DNA of 64,000 nt from Trichomonas vaginalis G3 (GCF_026262505.1 NC_067207.1:34316082-34380081); one strand, 5' to 3'. Shown: positions 8,232 to 15,921, numbered from the stretch's first letter. Notes: generated by a model from the sequence alone, not told the origin. Numbers and translations are program-made.

Positions 8232-8633
8232 ATGGGTTTATTTGGCGCATTAGCAGGAGTTGCATCCAGATTTTTGCCCGCAGTGGGAACAATAGCCAGA
8301 GGTGTATTTGGAGTTGGAAGGAAGATTTTGAGTACATTAGGTATACTTAAAGAGAAAGCACAACCTATTATACAAACTGTACAGAAAGGTTGGGATGTAG
8401 CACGAGATGCAACAAATCTTATTCCAAATCCTGAAACAAGAGGAAAAGTTCAAGGATGGATGGACAATGTAGGAAGACAAGCAGGAAACTATTATAACAA
8501 AGCAAATGACTACTATAACCAAGCAGGACACTATATGGACCAAGGTGAAAGATTCTTTAACAGAGGATATAACCATGCACAACAATGGGTAAACAATAAC
8601 CAACCTCAACCGCCTCAAACGTGGGGAATGTAA
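8232..8633 (+). CDS. Amphipathic pVI/pX-like structural protein, 133 aa
   Basis: A 133-residue protein. The Gly/Ala/Val-rich N-terminus (MGLFGALAGVASRFLPAVG) is a hydrophobic amphipathic segment preceding a basic helix. The middle carries regularly spaced Asn-Tyr-Tyr motifs (GNYYNKANDYYNQAGHYMDQG, about 85-105), and the tail is Pro/Gln-rich (NNQPQPPQTWGM). Polinton and adenovirus elements encode a small membrane-lytic minor capsid protein of this general design, so a minor capsid role is inferred. It shares the Met-Gly start and P/Q tail with the 80-residue protein at 4472. It heads a run of plus-strand genes with short gaps. Confidence 0.65.
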   Translation: MGLFGALAGVASRFLPAVGTIARGVFGVGRKILSTLGILKEKAQPIIQTVQKGWDVARDATNLIPNPETRGKVQGWMDNVGRQAGNYYNKANDYYNQAGHYMDQGERFFNRGYNHAQQWVNNNQPQPPQTWGM

Positions 8634-8634
8634 A

Positions 8635-8655
8635 GTTTTTTACTGAGATGAAATG
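8635..8655 (+). promoter_or_regulatory. Repeated leader TTTTTTACTGAGATGAAATGA, copy 1
   Basis: The run of T followed by ACTGAGATGAAATGA directly precedes the 50-aa gene. The same sequence recurs at 8812-8829 before the 194-aa gene. The first ATG of ATGAAATGA is followed at once by a TGA in its own frame, so the second ATG is the true start in both cases. Confidence 0.5.
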
Positions 8656-8805
8656 AACAATACAGCATTGAGACAAATGGGTTCAAGATGGATTTGTCGA
8701 CTTCCAGCAGTTACACAACGTGTTTGTCAAGTTCTTCCTATACCTCAGGAAGTTTTAGACCGACTTAAAAAACAACAACAACCAGTTGAAAACAAACCAA
8801 ACTAA
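8653..8805 (+). CDS. Maverick hypothetical protein, 50 aa
   Basis: A 50-residue basic protein with two Cys (ICRLP and RVCQVLP), a Leu-rich middle and a Lys/Gln-rich tail (DRLKKQQQPVENK). No family is recognised. Support comes from the shared leader before its ATG, the 20-bp spacing to the next gene, and the match at 55122-55276. The start is the second ATG of the leader because the first is closed by TGA after two codons. Its role is unknown. Confidence 0.55.
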   Translation: MNNTALRQMGSRWICRLPAVTQRVCQVLPIPQEVLDRLKKQQQPVENKPN

Positions 8806-8811
8806 ATTTTT

Positions 8812-8829
8812 TTACTGAGATGAAATGAC
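8812..8829 (+). promoter_or_regulatory. Repeated leader TTTTTTACTGAGATGAAATGA, copy 2
   Basis: Same leader as at 8635-8655, including the short ATGAAATGA upstream frame, placed immediately before the 194-aa gene. The exact repetition suggests that a promoter was duplicated together with, or onto, neighbouring genes. Confidence 0.5.
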
Positions 8830-9409
8830 CGAAGAAGTTGAAACGGTAGATTTGACACCACAAACAAAAAGTTCAGAACCATTGTCAAAACCTGTCAAAG
8901 AACTTACAGATGAAGAGAAAAATTCAATAATAGAAAGTGCCAGGTCTGGAAATACAAACCCTAACTATAAAGTCACTTTTCATAGAAATGGAACGGCTAG
9001 TATCTCAAAAAAGAAACAGACTCTCACAAATAAAATATTGAAGTCTGAAGGAGCTTTCGAGACAACAGATGGAAAAGTTTACTTCACTGACCAACAGTTC
9101 ATTATAGAACATCTCATTGACTTAGAGTCGAAATATTCTAAACTTTACAACAAACACAAAAAGTTGAAAGGAAAACAAAAACAAATGGCATATGATATTT
9201 ATGAAGATGTTGACGACACAACTGTTCCTGCAAGTGAAGTAAAGTCAGAGGAACCGAAAAGTGACGAAAAACCGATAGAAGAAGAGAAACCAAAAACTGA
9301 AGATAAACCAAAACCAAAGTTTAGTTTCCAAACTAAACCAAGTCAACCTTCATTAGCTGGTATGGGTTGGCGTCAAAGACTTATGGCAGCAGGCGGTTAT
9401 GTTAAGTAA
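8825..9409 (+). CDS. Charged coiled-coil-like Maverick protein, 194 aa
   Basis: A 194-residue protein, unrecognised. It has an acidic Ser/Thr N-terminus (1-35), then a compact middle (40-85, with NPNYKVTFHRNGTASISKK). A helical stretch (about 90-122, EHLIDLESKYSKLYNKHKKL) could form a coiled coil. A low-complexity Glu/Lys/Pro tail follows (130-170), and the C-terminus (SLAGMGWRQRLMAAGGYVK) is Gly-rich and hydrophobic. A conserved end after a flexible linker suits a scaffold, processing-tag or packaging role, but this is inference. It is followed at once by the polymerase gene. Confidence 0.65.
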   Translation: MTEEVETVDLTPQTKSSEPLSKPVKELTDEEKNSIIESARSGNTNPNYKVTFHRNGTASISKKKQTLTNKILKSEGAFETTDGKVYFTDQQFIIEHLIDLESKYSKLYNKHKKLKGKQKQMAYDIYEDVDDTTVPASEVKSEEPKSDEKPIEEEKPKTEDKPKPKFSFQTKPSQPSLAGMGWRQRLMAAGGYVK

Positions 9410-9442
9410 AGAAAAAAAAAACATTTTTTTATTTTTATAAAA

Positions 9443-11602
9443 ATGCCCCCATATAGAATGGATAGAAAATCTGCTAGAATAAAAGCAGAGTTGCAAAGAT
9501 ATGGTTGGAGAGTTTCGAAGAATTTTAAATATAGGAAGGGAAGACCCATAAAAGTCTATGACAAACTGGCTGGTCTTCGCTACGAAATGGATTTGGAAAC
9601 AGCACGTGCAAATTATCCAAACAGACTAGAGAGGTTAGAAGAAGAACGTCTTATGAACATGCCTTTCGATGTTAGTGAACCTCAAGTTGAAGGACACGAC
9701 GGCTTTGCCAGATTCTACTGGAAACATGACGAACAATTGCATCCTTTGAGAAGGAAAAAAGGTAGTGCAGAGGATGGTCATGCTCCCATGGAAAGAACAA
9801 GATATGCATATGAGAAGTATCGTGAAGTTAGAAGTCAAATTACATCTGGTCGAACCTTTACAGTAAACTTTGACGAAGGAAAGAACAAAGAAGGCTTCAT
9901 GGGTGTACTTGCTGCCATACAAGACGGAAATAAGAAAGGACACAATCTCAGATTGACCATAACGGATTTGGATGGTCACATTTACTATGCAAATGGCAAT
10001 GAACAAACAGCCGCAAAACTTCTTGACGCTTTCAAGACTACAAAGAGAGAACAAATGGTTGACTCCGACTCAGACATTTTGAATGCAATTGAAGGAATTG
10101 CAAGTGTCAAGTTCGAATGGTACCAACCTAACCCTCAAGCAGTCAGACAACATGCTGGATACTTCCCGTTCATAAATAAGTCTGACATTGACTTGACAAG
10201 GTATGGAATTTACAATTCAATTGAAACAATTGTCAACGAACCTTGCATTCTTACATGTCTCAGGAACTCTGGTCTTGTTTCAGAAGAGAAGATGAAGTAT
10301 CTTGAGTCATGTGTGAAGACAAGGTACATTCTCAGAGGTCAATTGGCAAAAATTGCACCGTTGGCAAATGTCAATATCCGAGTCAACATACCTACAGCTA
10401 AAGGTTCTTCACATGACGACTATGTTGTTGAGTTCAATTTACCATGGTTGAAGATTGTAATTGTCCACAACCACTTCATGTTGAACGAAAGTCTTACAAA
10501 CCCATTGTTCGGAAAAGGCAAGTGCAACATTGTCAGAGCTGTAAACATTCTTTCGAGAAAGGTTTGTTGGAACCAATTCCAGATGACAAGCTGACAGAAA
10601 CTTTTGTACCAAAGACGAAACAAACTTTTCACTGTTAGCAAGACCAAAAGTTGTTCCAGACAAAGTTCTAGTACAAAAGAAGTACACAATTCCACAAGGA
10701 GTTGGATTGTTCGGATACCAACCTGAACCAGAAGAACTTCCAATGAGGTTGCAAGAACTTCAAGATGCTATAAACAAACTTCCATTGAGACATCCAATTG
10801 ACGTCAAATTGTATTGGAGAGCATCTGAGTTAGGTCAGAAGGTTTTATATGAAACAGGTTGCTTCGACGATGTTTATGAGATAACAGGAGAAGTTTCGCA
10901 GAAGATAAGAGACTCACTTGAATTTCCACAAACTGGACCAATTGGTTGCGACAAGTTCGACTCAAACGAAAAGATATACTATGTCGACCTTAACGCTGCA
11001 TACATGAGGTTTGTCCAATATATTCCGACTGGAATTCCAAACGAAGATGGTGAGTTCCCGGGAAGGAACTATACAGTTTGGAAAAGTCATACAACAACTG
11101 TATGATATTAGGAAAGCTTCAAACCCCAAACTTGCAATGACACTCAAATTGCTTATGAATTCGACATGGGATATTCCATTAAGAAACCTCAAGAGATGAA
11201 GAGTAAACATTATGAGAAGGTCGACAACTTTGTTGAAATTTTCTCCTTTTGTTTTGAAGTACGAATTCACTCAAGGTCAAAGTGGTTAGAACCACATTAA
11301 AACCTATTGTCGAACATTGGTCTTACCCTCAGTTCGCAAAAGCAGTCCTTGACAACTACAACAAATTCTTCTCCGAAGTCAAATCGAAAGTGAAGGTTTA
11401 CTATGAAAACATTGACGCACTCATGACGAACGAAGAAGGGTACAACAAACTCATTGAAATGGGAATGGTCGGTGAAAAGATGGGTCAATTCAAATTGGAC
11501 AAAATTTTCACCGAAGTTCATGTAATATCGAAAAGGAAATATTGGGTATACTTGAGACGGCACAGAAATAAAACATTGCATGAAGTAAAAATTTATTTTT
11601 AA
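9443..11602 (+). pseudogene. Protein-primed-type DNA polymerase B, frameshifted
   Basis: A Maverick family-B DNA polymerase in at least four frame segments. The longest is 9443-10594 (383 residues), a basic N-terminal region typical of long Polinton polymerases. Frame changes fall near 10560 and 10636. The frame to 11105 contains YYVDLNAAYM (near 10975), which fits palm motif A. Two further overlapping frames to about 11290 include KLAMTLKLLMNSTWG, the motif B region. 11282-11602 carries VYYENIDALMT at the motif C position, where Asp-Thr-Asp would be expected, so the second catalytic Asp looks altered. The gap between motifs A and B is short, suggesting a deletion. A clear exonuclease motif was not found. 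The gene is probably inactive unless these are consensus errors. Confidence 0.75.
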
Positions 11603-11632
11603 AAAAGTGACATTTTTTAAATTTTATTTGAA

Positions 11633-11686
11633 ATGTACGCTGAGTTTGTTGGAGAAGACCGTTGGGAAAACTTGTTTGTTAGATGA
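11633..11686 (+). CDS. Possible 17-aa ORF after the polymerase
   Basis: An ATG follows a T-rich leader like those of other element genes (ACATTTTTTAAATTTTATTTGAA) and opens 17 codons (MYAEFVGEDRWENLFVR). It may be a gene-start remnant or a very small peptide. No function can be given. Confidence 0.25.
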   Translation: MYAEFVGEDRWENLFVR

Positions 11687-11739
11687 GAAATATGAAATGA
11701 CATACCATTTTTAAAACAATATATTTTTACATATATTAA

Positions 11740-12603
11740 ATGCTTCAGGTTGAAAAACAAAGAACAAAAGTAGCAGATACAAAACCGTTAGACTATATAT
11801 TTACAAATGCTGGTAGACTATTTCAGATGAAGAAATTTCATCCCGAGTACAGGTTTGACTATCCAATTCGTTGGCTTCAAAGTCCTTCAGATGCAAAGGC
11901 AATAGGATTTAGAAGAGTTTTGTTTTCAAATAGAAACTAACGCATTTATGTTCGCAGTATATTTTCATGGGCAGTATAAAGGTTCTGGTGGTCTAATAGA
12001 CAAATTTGACGAAATGAGGATCTTTACAGTTCGTTCAGACGAAAAGTCTTGAGAAAAACTCTAAATGACTTTCAAACTCAAATGAACAAATATTATTGGG
12101 AATTTCAAGAAAAATACGACTCTTTACTAAATGGAACATACTATCTGAAACTAGAATATGACAAGATGAACTCCACCGTTTCATTTCAAAAGATTGAAAT
12201 TAACCCTCCAAGAGATACAGAGTTTTTATTTGGAAAGTAAGACAAACGTTCTTGGGCACAATTTCTTCGTTACTAAACCAGAACGAACCATTACCACCAG
12301 ATGGTCCATTTCAATTTATACTTCCACCAGCAGATTTGACAGTTTATAGAAACGTGTTTGACCCTCAAAATGTTATGTGTCATGCAAGTTTCAGTTCAAG
12401 CAACAATAGTTTTCTAGTATTGGTAAGACTTTATGACTTTGCTTCTAAATTCTACGAACCACCTAGTAACAGTTTCTCTGACTTTCAAGTTTGGTTCACA
12501 ACAAATGGTGTGCAAACATATTATTCCATTGTACTATGACTTTTATCTCGAATTGTCTTTCATATATAACTACGGAAAAGTGCTGAAAAATATTGAAAAA
12601 TAA
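11740..12603 (+). pseudogene. Broken paralogue of the candidate minor capsid protein
   Basis: Matches the 282-residue protein at 4719-5567 along its whole length but on the opposite strand and in several frames: 11740-11940, 12049-12240, 12252 to about 12510, and a last segment ending at TAA 12601-12603. Shared landmarks are TKPLD-FTNAGR, YRFDYPIRWL, KAIGFRR, the CHASFSSS segment, YEPPSNSFSDFQVWFTT and LELSFIYNY. The two are clearly diverged, so this is an old duplication or a second capsid type rather than a recent copy. Frame changes fall near 11920, 12040, 12245 and 12510. It was probably once a functional second structural gene. Confidence 0.7.
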
Positions 12604-12610
12604 TGTTTAT

Positions 12611-12654
12611 GTTAGCATGTTAGATCTAACACGTTTTCTAACCACTTTTCTAAC
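12611..12654 (+). repeat. Divergent member of the GTTAGATCTAAC repeat family
   Basis: Contains GTTAGATCTAAC followed by two TTTTCTAAC repeats, the core design of the 46-bp elements at 13825 and beyond, but with altered flanks and no GGGTAG/CTACCC ends. It lies between the broken capsid paralogue and the minus-strand cassette gene. Confidence 0.55.
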
Positions 12655-12734
12655 ATCGTAGAAAACTCATGAAAACAATTTATTTTTGACACTTTCACAA
12701 AAAAACATAAAAAAGTGAAGTTAAACGTTAAGGT

Positions 12735-13098
12735 TTACTGAACTGGTTGGATGTCGCCTTCACAGGTTATGTAGAACGGCTGACCCGAGAAGTGGAACAG
12801 TGCTCTGAGAATTTGTATAATTCGTGGAATTGGACTCTCTCTGTTTGGAAGTAGTATCCAAGGACGCTTGGCAAAGAACTTCAAGAGGGTTTCTTTTGGC
12901 GTCCTTTATGCCATCGTAGGCTGTCCCGTCTGGTATTTGAATTGGAATTCCGGTTTCAATTTCGATTTTCAGCGCACCTCTTCCAGACAACCAGAAGCCG
13001 AGGGACTTGTTGGCTTTGTCCTTGCCCAAGTACTGCTTAACAACTTCATTTATCTCTATAAGGTAAACTGCCTCATCTAATGGCTCGATGTTGTCCAT
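12735..13098 (-). CDS. Cassette 1 minus-strand gene (DEAVYLIE protein)
   Basis: An unrecognised protein starting at 13098 with MDNIEPLDEAVYLIEINEVV. It contains a basic segment (GKDKANKSLGFWLSGRGALK, about 25-44). The open frame ends at 12760 (112 residues). The last 40 residues of that frame look unnatural, however, while the neighbouring frame from about 12880 to TAA at 12735-12737 reads aromatic, structured protein (FFAKRPWILLPN, HFSGQPFYITC), so one frameshift near 12880 is likely. A short relative starts at 16900 on the same strand (MPEGFDEAIYLIELLEP). Each is paired, across a 22-bp minisatellite, with a divergent PKPEEP gene. Copy B carries a strongly diverged middle (59363-59825). Confidence 0.6.
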
Positions 13099-13106
13099 TG
13101 CACTGC

Positions 13107-13497
13107 TTCAGAACAATACTTGTACTTTTTCAGAACAATACTTGTACTGTTTCAGAACTAGTCTTGTACTGTTTCAGAACAATACTTGTACTTTTTCAGA
13201 ACAATACTTGTACTTTTTCAGAACAATACTTGTACTGTTTCAGAACTAGTCTTGTACTGTTTCAGAACAAATTTCCCGTAAAAGCTCTCAATTTGTGAGA
13301 AAAATTTTCTGTTTCAGAACAATACTTGTACTTTTTCAGAACAATACTTGTACTTTTTCAGAACAATACTTGCACTGCTTCAGAACAATACTTGTACTTT
13401 TTCAGAACAATACTTGCACTGCTTCAGAACAATACTTGTACTTTTTCAGAACAATACTTGCACTGCTTCAGAACAATATTTGTACTGTTTCAAGACA
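13107..13497. repeat. 22-bp minisatellite between divergent cassette 1 genes
   Basis: About fifteen copies of a 22-bp unit (CAGAACAATACTTGTACTTTTT with GT, CT and CTAGT variants). They form two blocks, 13107-13270 and 13313-13497, split by a 43-bp non-repeat island. Because 22 is not a multiple of three and the unit has no stop in any plus frame, all three plus frames stay open, which creates spurious long ORFs with FRTILVLFQNN-type repeats. The array ends at the ATG of the plus-strand cassette gene, so it occupies that gene's 5' region. Confidence 0.9.
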
Positions 13498-13830
13498 ATG
13501 TCCGACGTACCACCAACCCAGTCCATTCCCAAACCAGAGGAACCTAAAGCACCAGCCCCTGCACCTCAGTTCCAGCAAGTACCTCCGATTTACTACCAAT
13601 TTCCACCTCAAGGTTACTACCCACCACAAGGCTTCCCGAACTACCCTCCTCAGCCTATGCCTTACTTCCCCAACCCTTGGATGTTTATGCAAAACCCTGC
13701 CCCACAATTCCAATCTCAGTCCAAGAGAGACCAAGAGTTCGAGGAAGGTCTGAACCGTTTACGCAAAGAGTACGCTACAGCCCCTATTGAGAGAAAGTTG
13801 TTCCCGGACCAAAAATATAATTTAGGGTAG
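13498..13830 (+). CDS. Cassette 1 Pro/Tyr/Gln-rich protein (PKPEEP family), 110 aa
   Basis: The ATG at 13498 directly follows the minisatellite; frames reading through the array are rejected as starts. The 110 residues begin MSDVPPTQSIPKPEEPKAPAP, followed by a low-complexity aromatic-proline stretch (YYQFPPQGYYPPQGFP, about 34-49), a Met/Phe patch and a charged C-terminal helix (KRDQEFEEGLNRLRKEY). The stop TAG at 13828 is supplied by the GGGTAG end of a 46-bp repeat element. A truncated relative (MTDVPLPECLPKPEEPTAPAP) starts at 17229 in the same context. The function is unknown; the composition suggests an adhesive, scaffold or disordered protein. In copy B the Pro-rich middle is replaced by unrelated sequence. 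Confidence 0.6.
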   Translation: MSDVPPTQSIPKPEEPKAPAPAPQFQQVPPIYYQFPPQGYYPPQGFPNYPPQPMPYFPNPWMFMQNPAPQFQSQSKRDQEFEEGLNRLRKEYATAPIERKLFPDQKYNLG

Positions 13831-13870
13831 AAGGTTAGATCTAACCTGTTTTCTAACCTGTTTTCTACCC
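13825..13870 (+). repeat. 46-bp GGGTAG...CTACCC element, forward copy 1
   Basis: Begins GGGTAGAA, holds the perfect palindrome GGTTAGATCTAACC, then two TGTTTTCTAACC/TACCC steps, and closes with TTCTACCC, so the ends are complementary and the whole can fold. It overlaps the stop codon of the Pro-rich gene. Confidence 0.85.
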
Positions 13871-13952
13871 TCTTGAATTTTCATGACTTCTTCGTAAATG
13901 TTTTGTCATGACTTCTTCGTAATGAGTGTAAAGGACCCAAAAATATATTTTA
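13871..13952 (-). repeat. 25-bp iteron array, inverted block (2 units)
   Basis: The reverse complement of this spacer holds two ACGAAGAAGTC(T/A)TGACAAAACAT-type units and the TTCAAGA flank. These are the same units that occur in direct orientation at 15282-15387 and 15466-15591. It lies between two forward 46-bp elements. Confidence 0.75.
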
Positions 13953-13998
13953 GGGTAGAAGGTTAGATCTAACCTGTTTTCTAACCTGTTTTCTACCC
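13953..13998 (+). repeat. 46-bp GGGTAG...CTACCC element, forward copy 2
   Basis: Identical in design to the element at 13825-13870, preceded by the same AAAAATATA-TTTA flank. It completes the left-hand array. Confidence 0.85.
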
Positions 13999-14025
13999 TC
14001 TTGAATTTTCATGAATTTTCCCGAA

Positions 14026-14082
14026 ATAAAAAATAAAGTTAGTTTTATTTTTTTTTTATTTTTTTATTTTGTATGTAAAGAT
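14026..14082 (+). promoter_or_regulatory. Long T-rich leader (AAAGTTAGTTTTATTTT...GTATGTAAAGA)
   Basis: A conserved upstream block: AAAGTTAGTTTTATTTT, then T-rich runs, then TATTTTGTATGTAAAGA directly before the ATG. Near copies precede the KilA-N genes at 15922 and about 23000, and on the minus strand precede likely starts near 23778 and 30142. It is probably a core promoter class of this element and is useful for choosing starts. Confidence 0.5.
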
Positions 14083-15021
14083 ATGATTTCAACAATCGGC
14101 ACAACAACAATTCAAACAACAGCACCAAACTCGTTAGTCATGAATCCAACATCTATGTTAGTAGAAATGAAAAGCTTCATTCCTTCTTCATATACTTTCG
14201 AAACAAAAATCCAGAAGATAAAGCAAGAACTTTTAACATGTAATTTAGACTGTAGTGCGAAAGATGAAGAAAATGAACAGTATCTTTACGACATGCAGGA
14301 CCTCATCGACCATTTACCCAAACTACCTGAAATCCAACAACAAAAACTCACTATTCCTGAATTCGACGAAATTGAAGTCAAAGCAACTGACTCAGTAGAA
14401 ATAAAGAAGTTCATACGAAAGGTAAACTATGAGTTTCTAGGATTTCATTGCAACCATAAGGTTATGGACAAAGATTGCGATATGGTATATAAGAATGTTT
14501 GACATAATATAAATCTGAAGAATTTAAGACCTACGACAACTTTGTTTCGTTAGTTGCAGAATGTGTATGGCAGATAAGAGATAAAGATAGAAGAGGTAAG
14601 GTATGGAATGAACAGATAAAACAGCAGCTTTTGCGTTAAAGAAAACCATTGACGCCTTAGTTGTTTTTAGCAGGTAAGGTTTCAGAATATAACGCAAAAA
14701 TGAAACCCGCAATGTTCAAAATGTAAAGCAGCAATTAGGAAATAATACTACTCCGTCAAGAGATAGAAAGAATGAGAAACGAACTATGCAGACTTAAAGA
14801 AAGAAGCAGAGAAGCCGGTAGAAAATAAAATGGACATGTTAGCATTTCTGAACAAAAACTATCCAACAGCAGAAGATTTCCTATTATCTGACGTCAAGAA
14901 GAAGTATAAAGAGACTTTCGGTATCGTTAAAACATTCGATGTACTAAAAGAAGAAATAGAAGCTACAAAACTGTTTAAAGTCTCACGAATTCATAACGTT
15001 TACCATGTAAAACGCTTATAA
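14083..15021 (+). pseudogene. Decayed Maverick gene between inverted repeat arrays
   Basis: The ATG at 14083 follows the T-rich leader. The first frame, 14083-14502, gives 139 residues (MISTIGTTTIQTTAPNSLVM; a helical middle with DLIDHLPKLPEIQQQ; a Cys/His patch FHCNHKVMDKDCD). Several frame breaks follow to about 14830, including a readable FKTYDNFVSLVAECVWQIRD stretch. A last open frame, 14830-15021, ends KLFKVSRIHNVYHVKRL. The pieces look like one gene with indels. No family is recognised. It is wholly enclosed by the inverted arrays at 13825-13998 and 15030-15637, and part of its 3' end is duplicated at 15172-15200. Confidence 0.5.
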
Positions 15022-15029
15022 AATAACTG

Positions 15030-15074
15030 GGGTAGAAAACAGGTTAGAAAACAGGTTAGATCTAACTTCTACCC
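15030..15074 (-). repeat. 46-bp element, inverted copy 3 (45 bp)
   Basis: Opposite orientation to the copies at 13825 and 13953: the two TTAGAAAACAG steps come first and the GTTAGATCTAAC palindrome last. One base is missing near the right end. It immediately follows the stop of the decayed gene. Confidence 0.8.
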
Positions 15075-15171
15075 TAAAATTATTTTTGCTGAATTCAGCA
15101 ACAAATTCTGAGTAAAATAATTTTTTAGGGCATGTGTCAAACCGTTGAGTTTTCACAAAATTCCAAAAATA

Positions 15172-15251
15172 ACGTTTACCATGTAAAACGCTTATAAAAT
15201 AACTGGGGTAGAAAAGAGGTTAGAAAAGAGGTTAGATCTAACCTTCTACCC
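15172..15251 (-). repeat. Duplicated gene 3' end plus 46-bp element, inverted copy 4
   Basis: 15172-15205 repeats the last codons of the upstream gene (AACGTTTACCATGTAAAACG) and its flank, followed by another inverted 46-bp element at 15206-15251 with GAG in place of CAG in the steps. A duplication of about 175 bp is the likely origin. Confidence 0.75.
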
Positions 15252-15281
15252 TAAACATTATTTTTGTCTGATTTACGCTCA

Positions 15282-15387
15282 TTACGATGAAGAAGTTTTG
15301 ACAAAACATTTACGAAGAAGTCTTGACAAAACATGTACGAAGAAGTCTTGACAAAACATTTACGATGAAATCATGACAAATTCAAGA
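15282..15387 (+). repeat. 25-bp iteron array, block 1
   Basis: Four head-to-tail units of about 25 bp (ACGAAGAAGTCTTGACAAAA, then CATTT or CATGT). The last is a variant (ACGATGAAATCATGAC). The block lies between inverted elements 4 and 5. Confidence 0.85.
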
Positions 15388-15433
15388 GGGTAGAAAAGAG
15401 GTTAGAAAACAGGTTAGATCTAACCTTCTACCC
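15388..15433 (-). repeat. 46-bp element, inverted copy 5
   Basis: A full-length element separating the two iteron blocks, with one GAG step and one CAG step. Confidence 0.85.
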
Positions 15434-15465
15434 TAAAATATATTTTTGTCTGATTTACGCTCATT

Positions 15466-15591
15466 ACGAAGAAGTCTTGACAAAACATTTACGATGAAAT
15501 CATGACAAAGCATGTACGAAGAAGTCTTGACAAAACATGTACGAAGAAGTCTTGACAAAGCATGTACGAAGAAGTCTTGACAAATTCAAGA
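15466..15591 (+). repeat. 25-bp iteron array, block 2
   Basis: Five units of the ACGAAGAAGTCTTGAC family in the same orientation as block 1. Some have AAAGCATGT in place of AAAACATGT; the second unit is the ATGAAATCATGAC variant. Confidence 0.85.
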
Positions 15592-15637
15592 GGGTAGAAA
15601 ACAGGTTAGAAAACAGGTTAGATCTAACCTTCTACCC
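15592..15637 (-). repeat. 46-bp element, inverted copy 6
   Basis: The last full element of the right-hand array. It is followed by TGCTGAATTCAGCA, itself palindromic, which also occurs at about 15089 after copy 3. Confidence 0.85.
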
Positions 15638-15921
15638 TAAAATATATTTTTGCTGAATTCAGCACAAAAATCTGAGTAAAATGGCATAAGATTGCTACCC
15701 TCGAAAAACTGAGAGAAGAGATTCCGTATGAAAACAGTGAAGAACAGCGAGTAGGTAAGAAACCTTAGTCGCCAAAACTCTATGAAAATCATGAAGCACA
15801 GCGAGACCGACTTTTATCTGGGTCGCCAAAACTCTATGAAAATCATGAATTTCCTTAAGATAGAAAAAATAAAGTTAGTTTTATTTTTATTTATTTTTTT
15901 ATTTTGTATGTAAGGACAGAT
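15638..15921 (+). other. Gene remnant and T-rich leader before the KilA-N gene
   Basis: Contains short stretches related to the inside of the next gene: GTCGCCAAAACTCTATGAAAA occurs twice (around 15768 and 15827), with a YENSEEQRVGKKP-coding piece before the first. The segment looks like a displaced or expanded piece of KilA-N coding DNA. The end (15865-15921) is the T-rich leader AAAGTTAGTTTTATTTTTATT through GTATGTAAGGACAG. Confidence 0.55.

Noticed and set aside
9443-11602. Programmed ribosomal frameshifting in the polymerase
   Set aside because: Several shifts in both directions without slippery sites or downstream structure, plus an apparent deletion; decay or sequence error is simpler.
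13080-13547. Overlapping open frames with FRTILVLFQNN repeats as adhesin genes
   Set aside because: They appear in all three frames because the 22-bp unit lacks stops; only the ATG at 13498 leads into non-repeat protein.
15282-15591. Possible CRISPR array (regularly repeated 25-bp units alternating with 46-bp elements)
   Set aside because: The units abut head to tail with no unique spacers, the 46-bp elements are themselves repeats, no cas-like gene is present, and the setting is eukaryotic.
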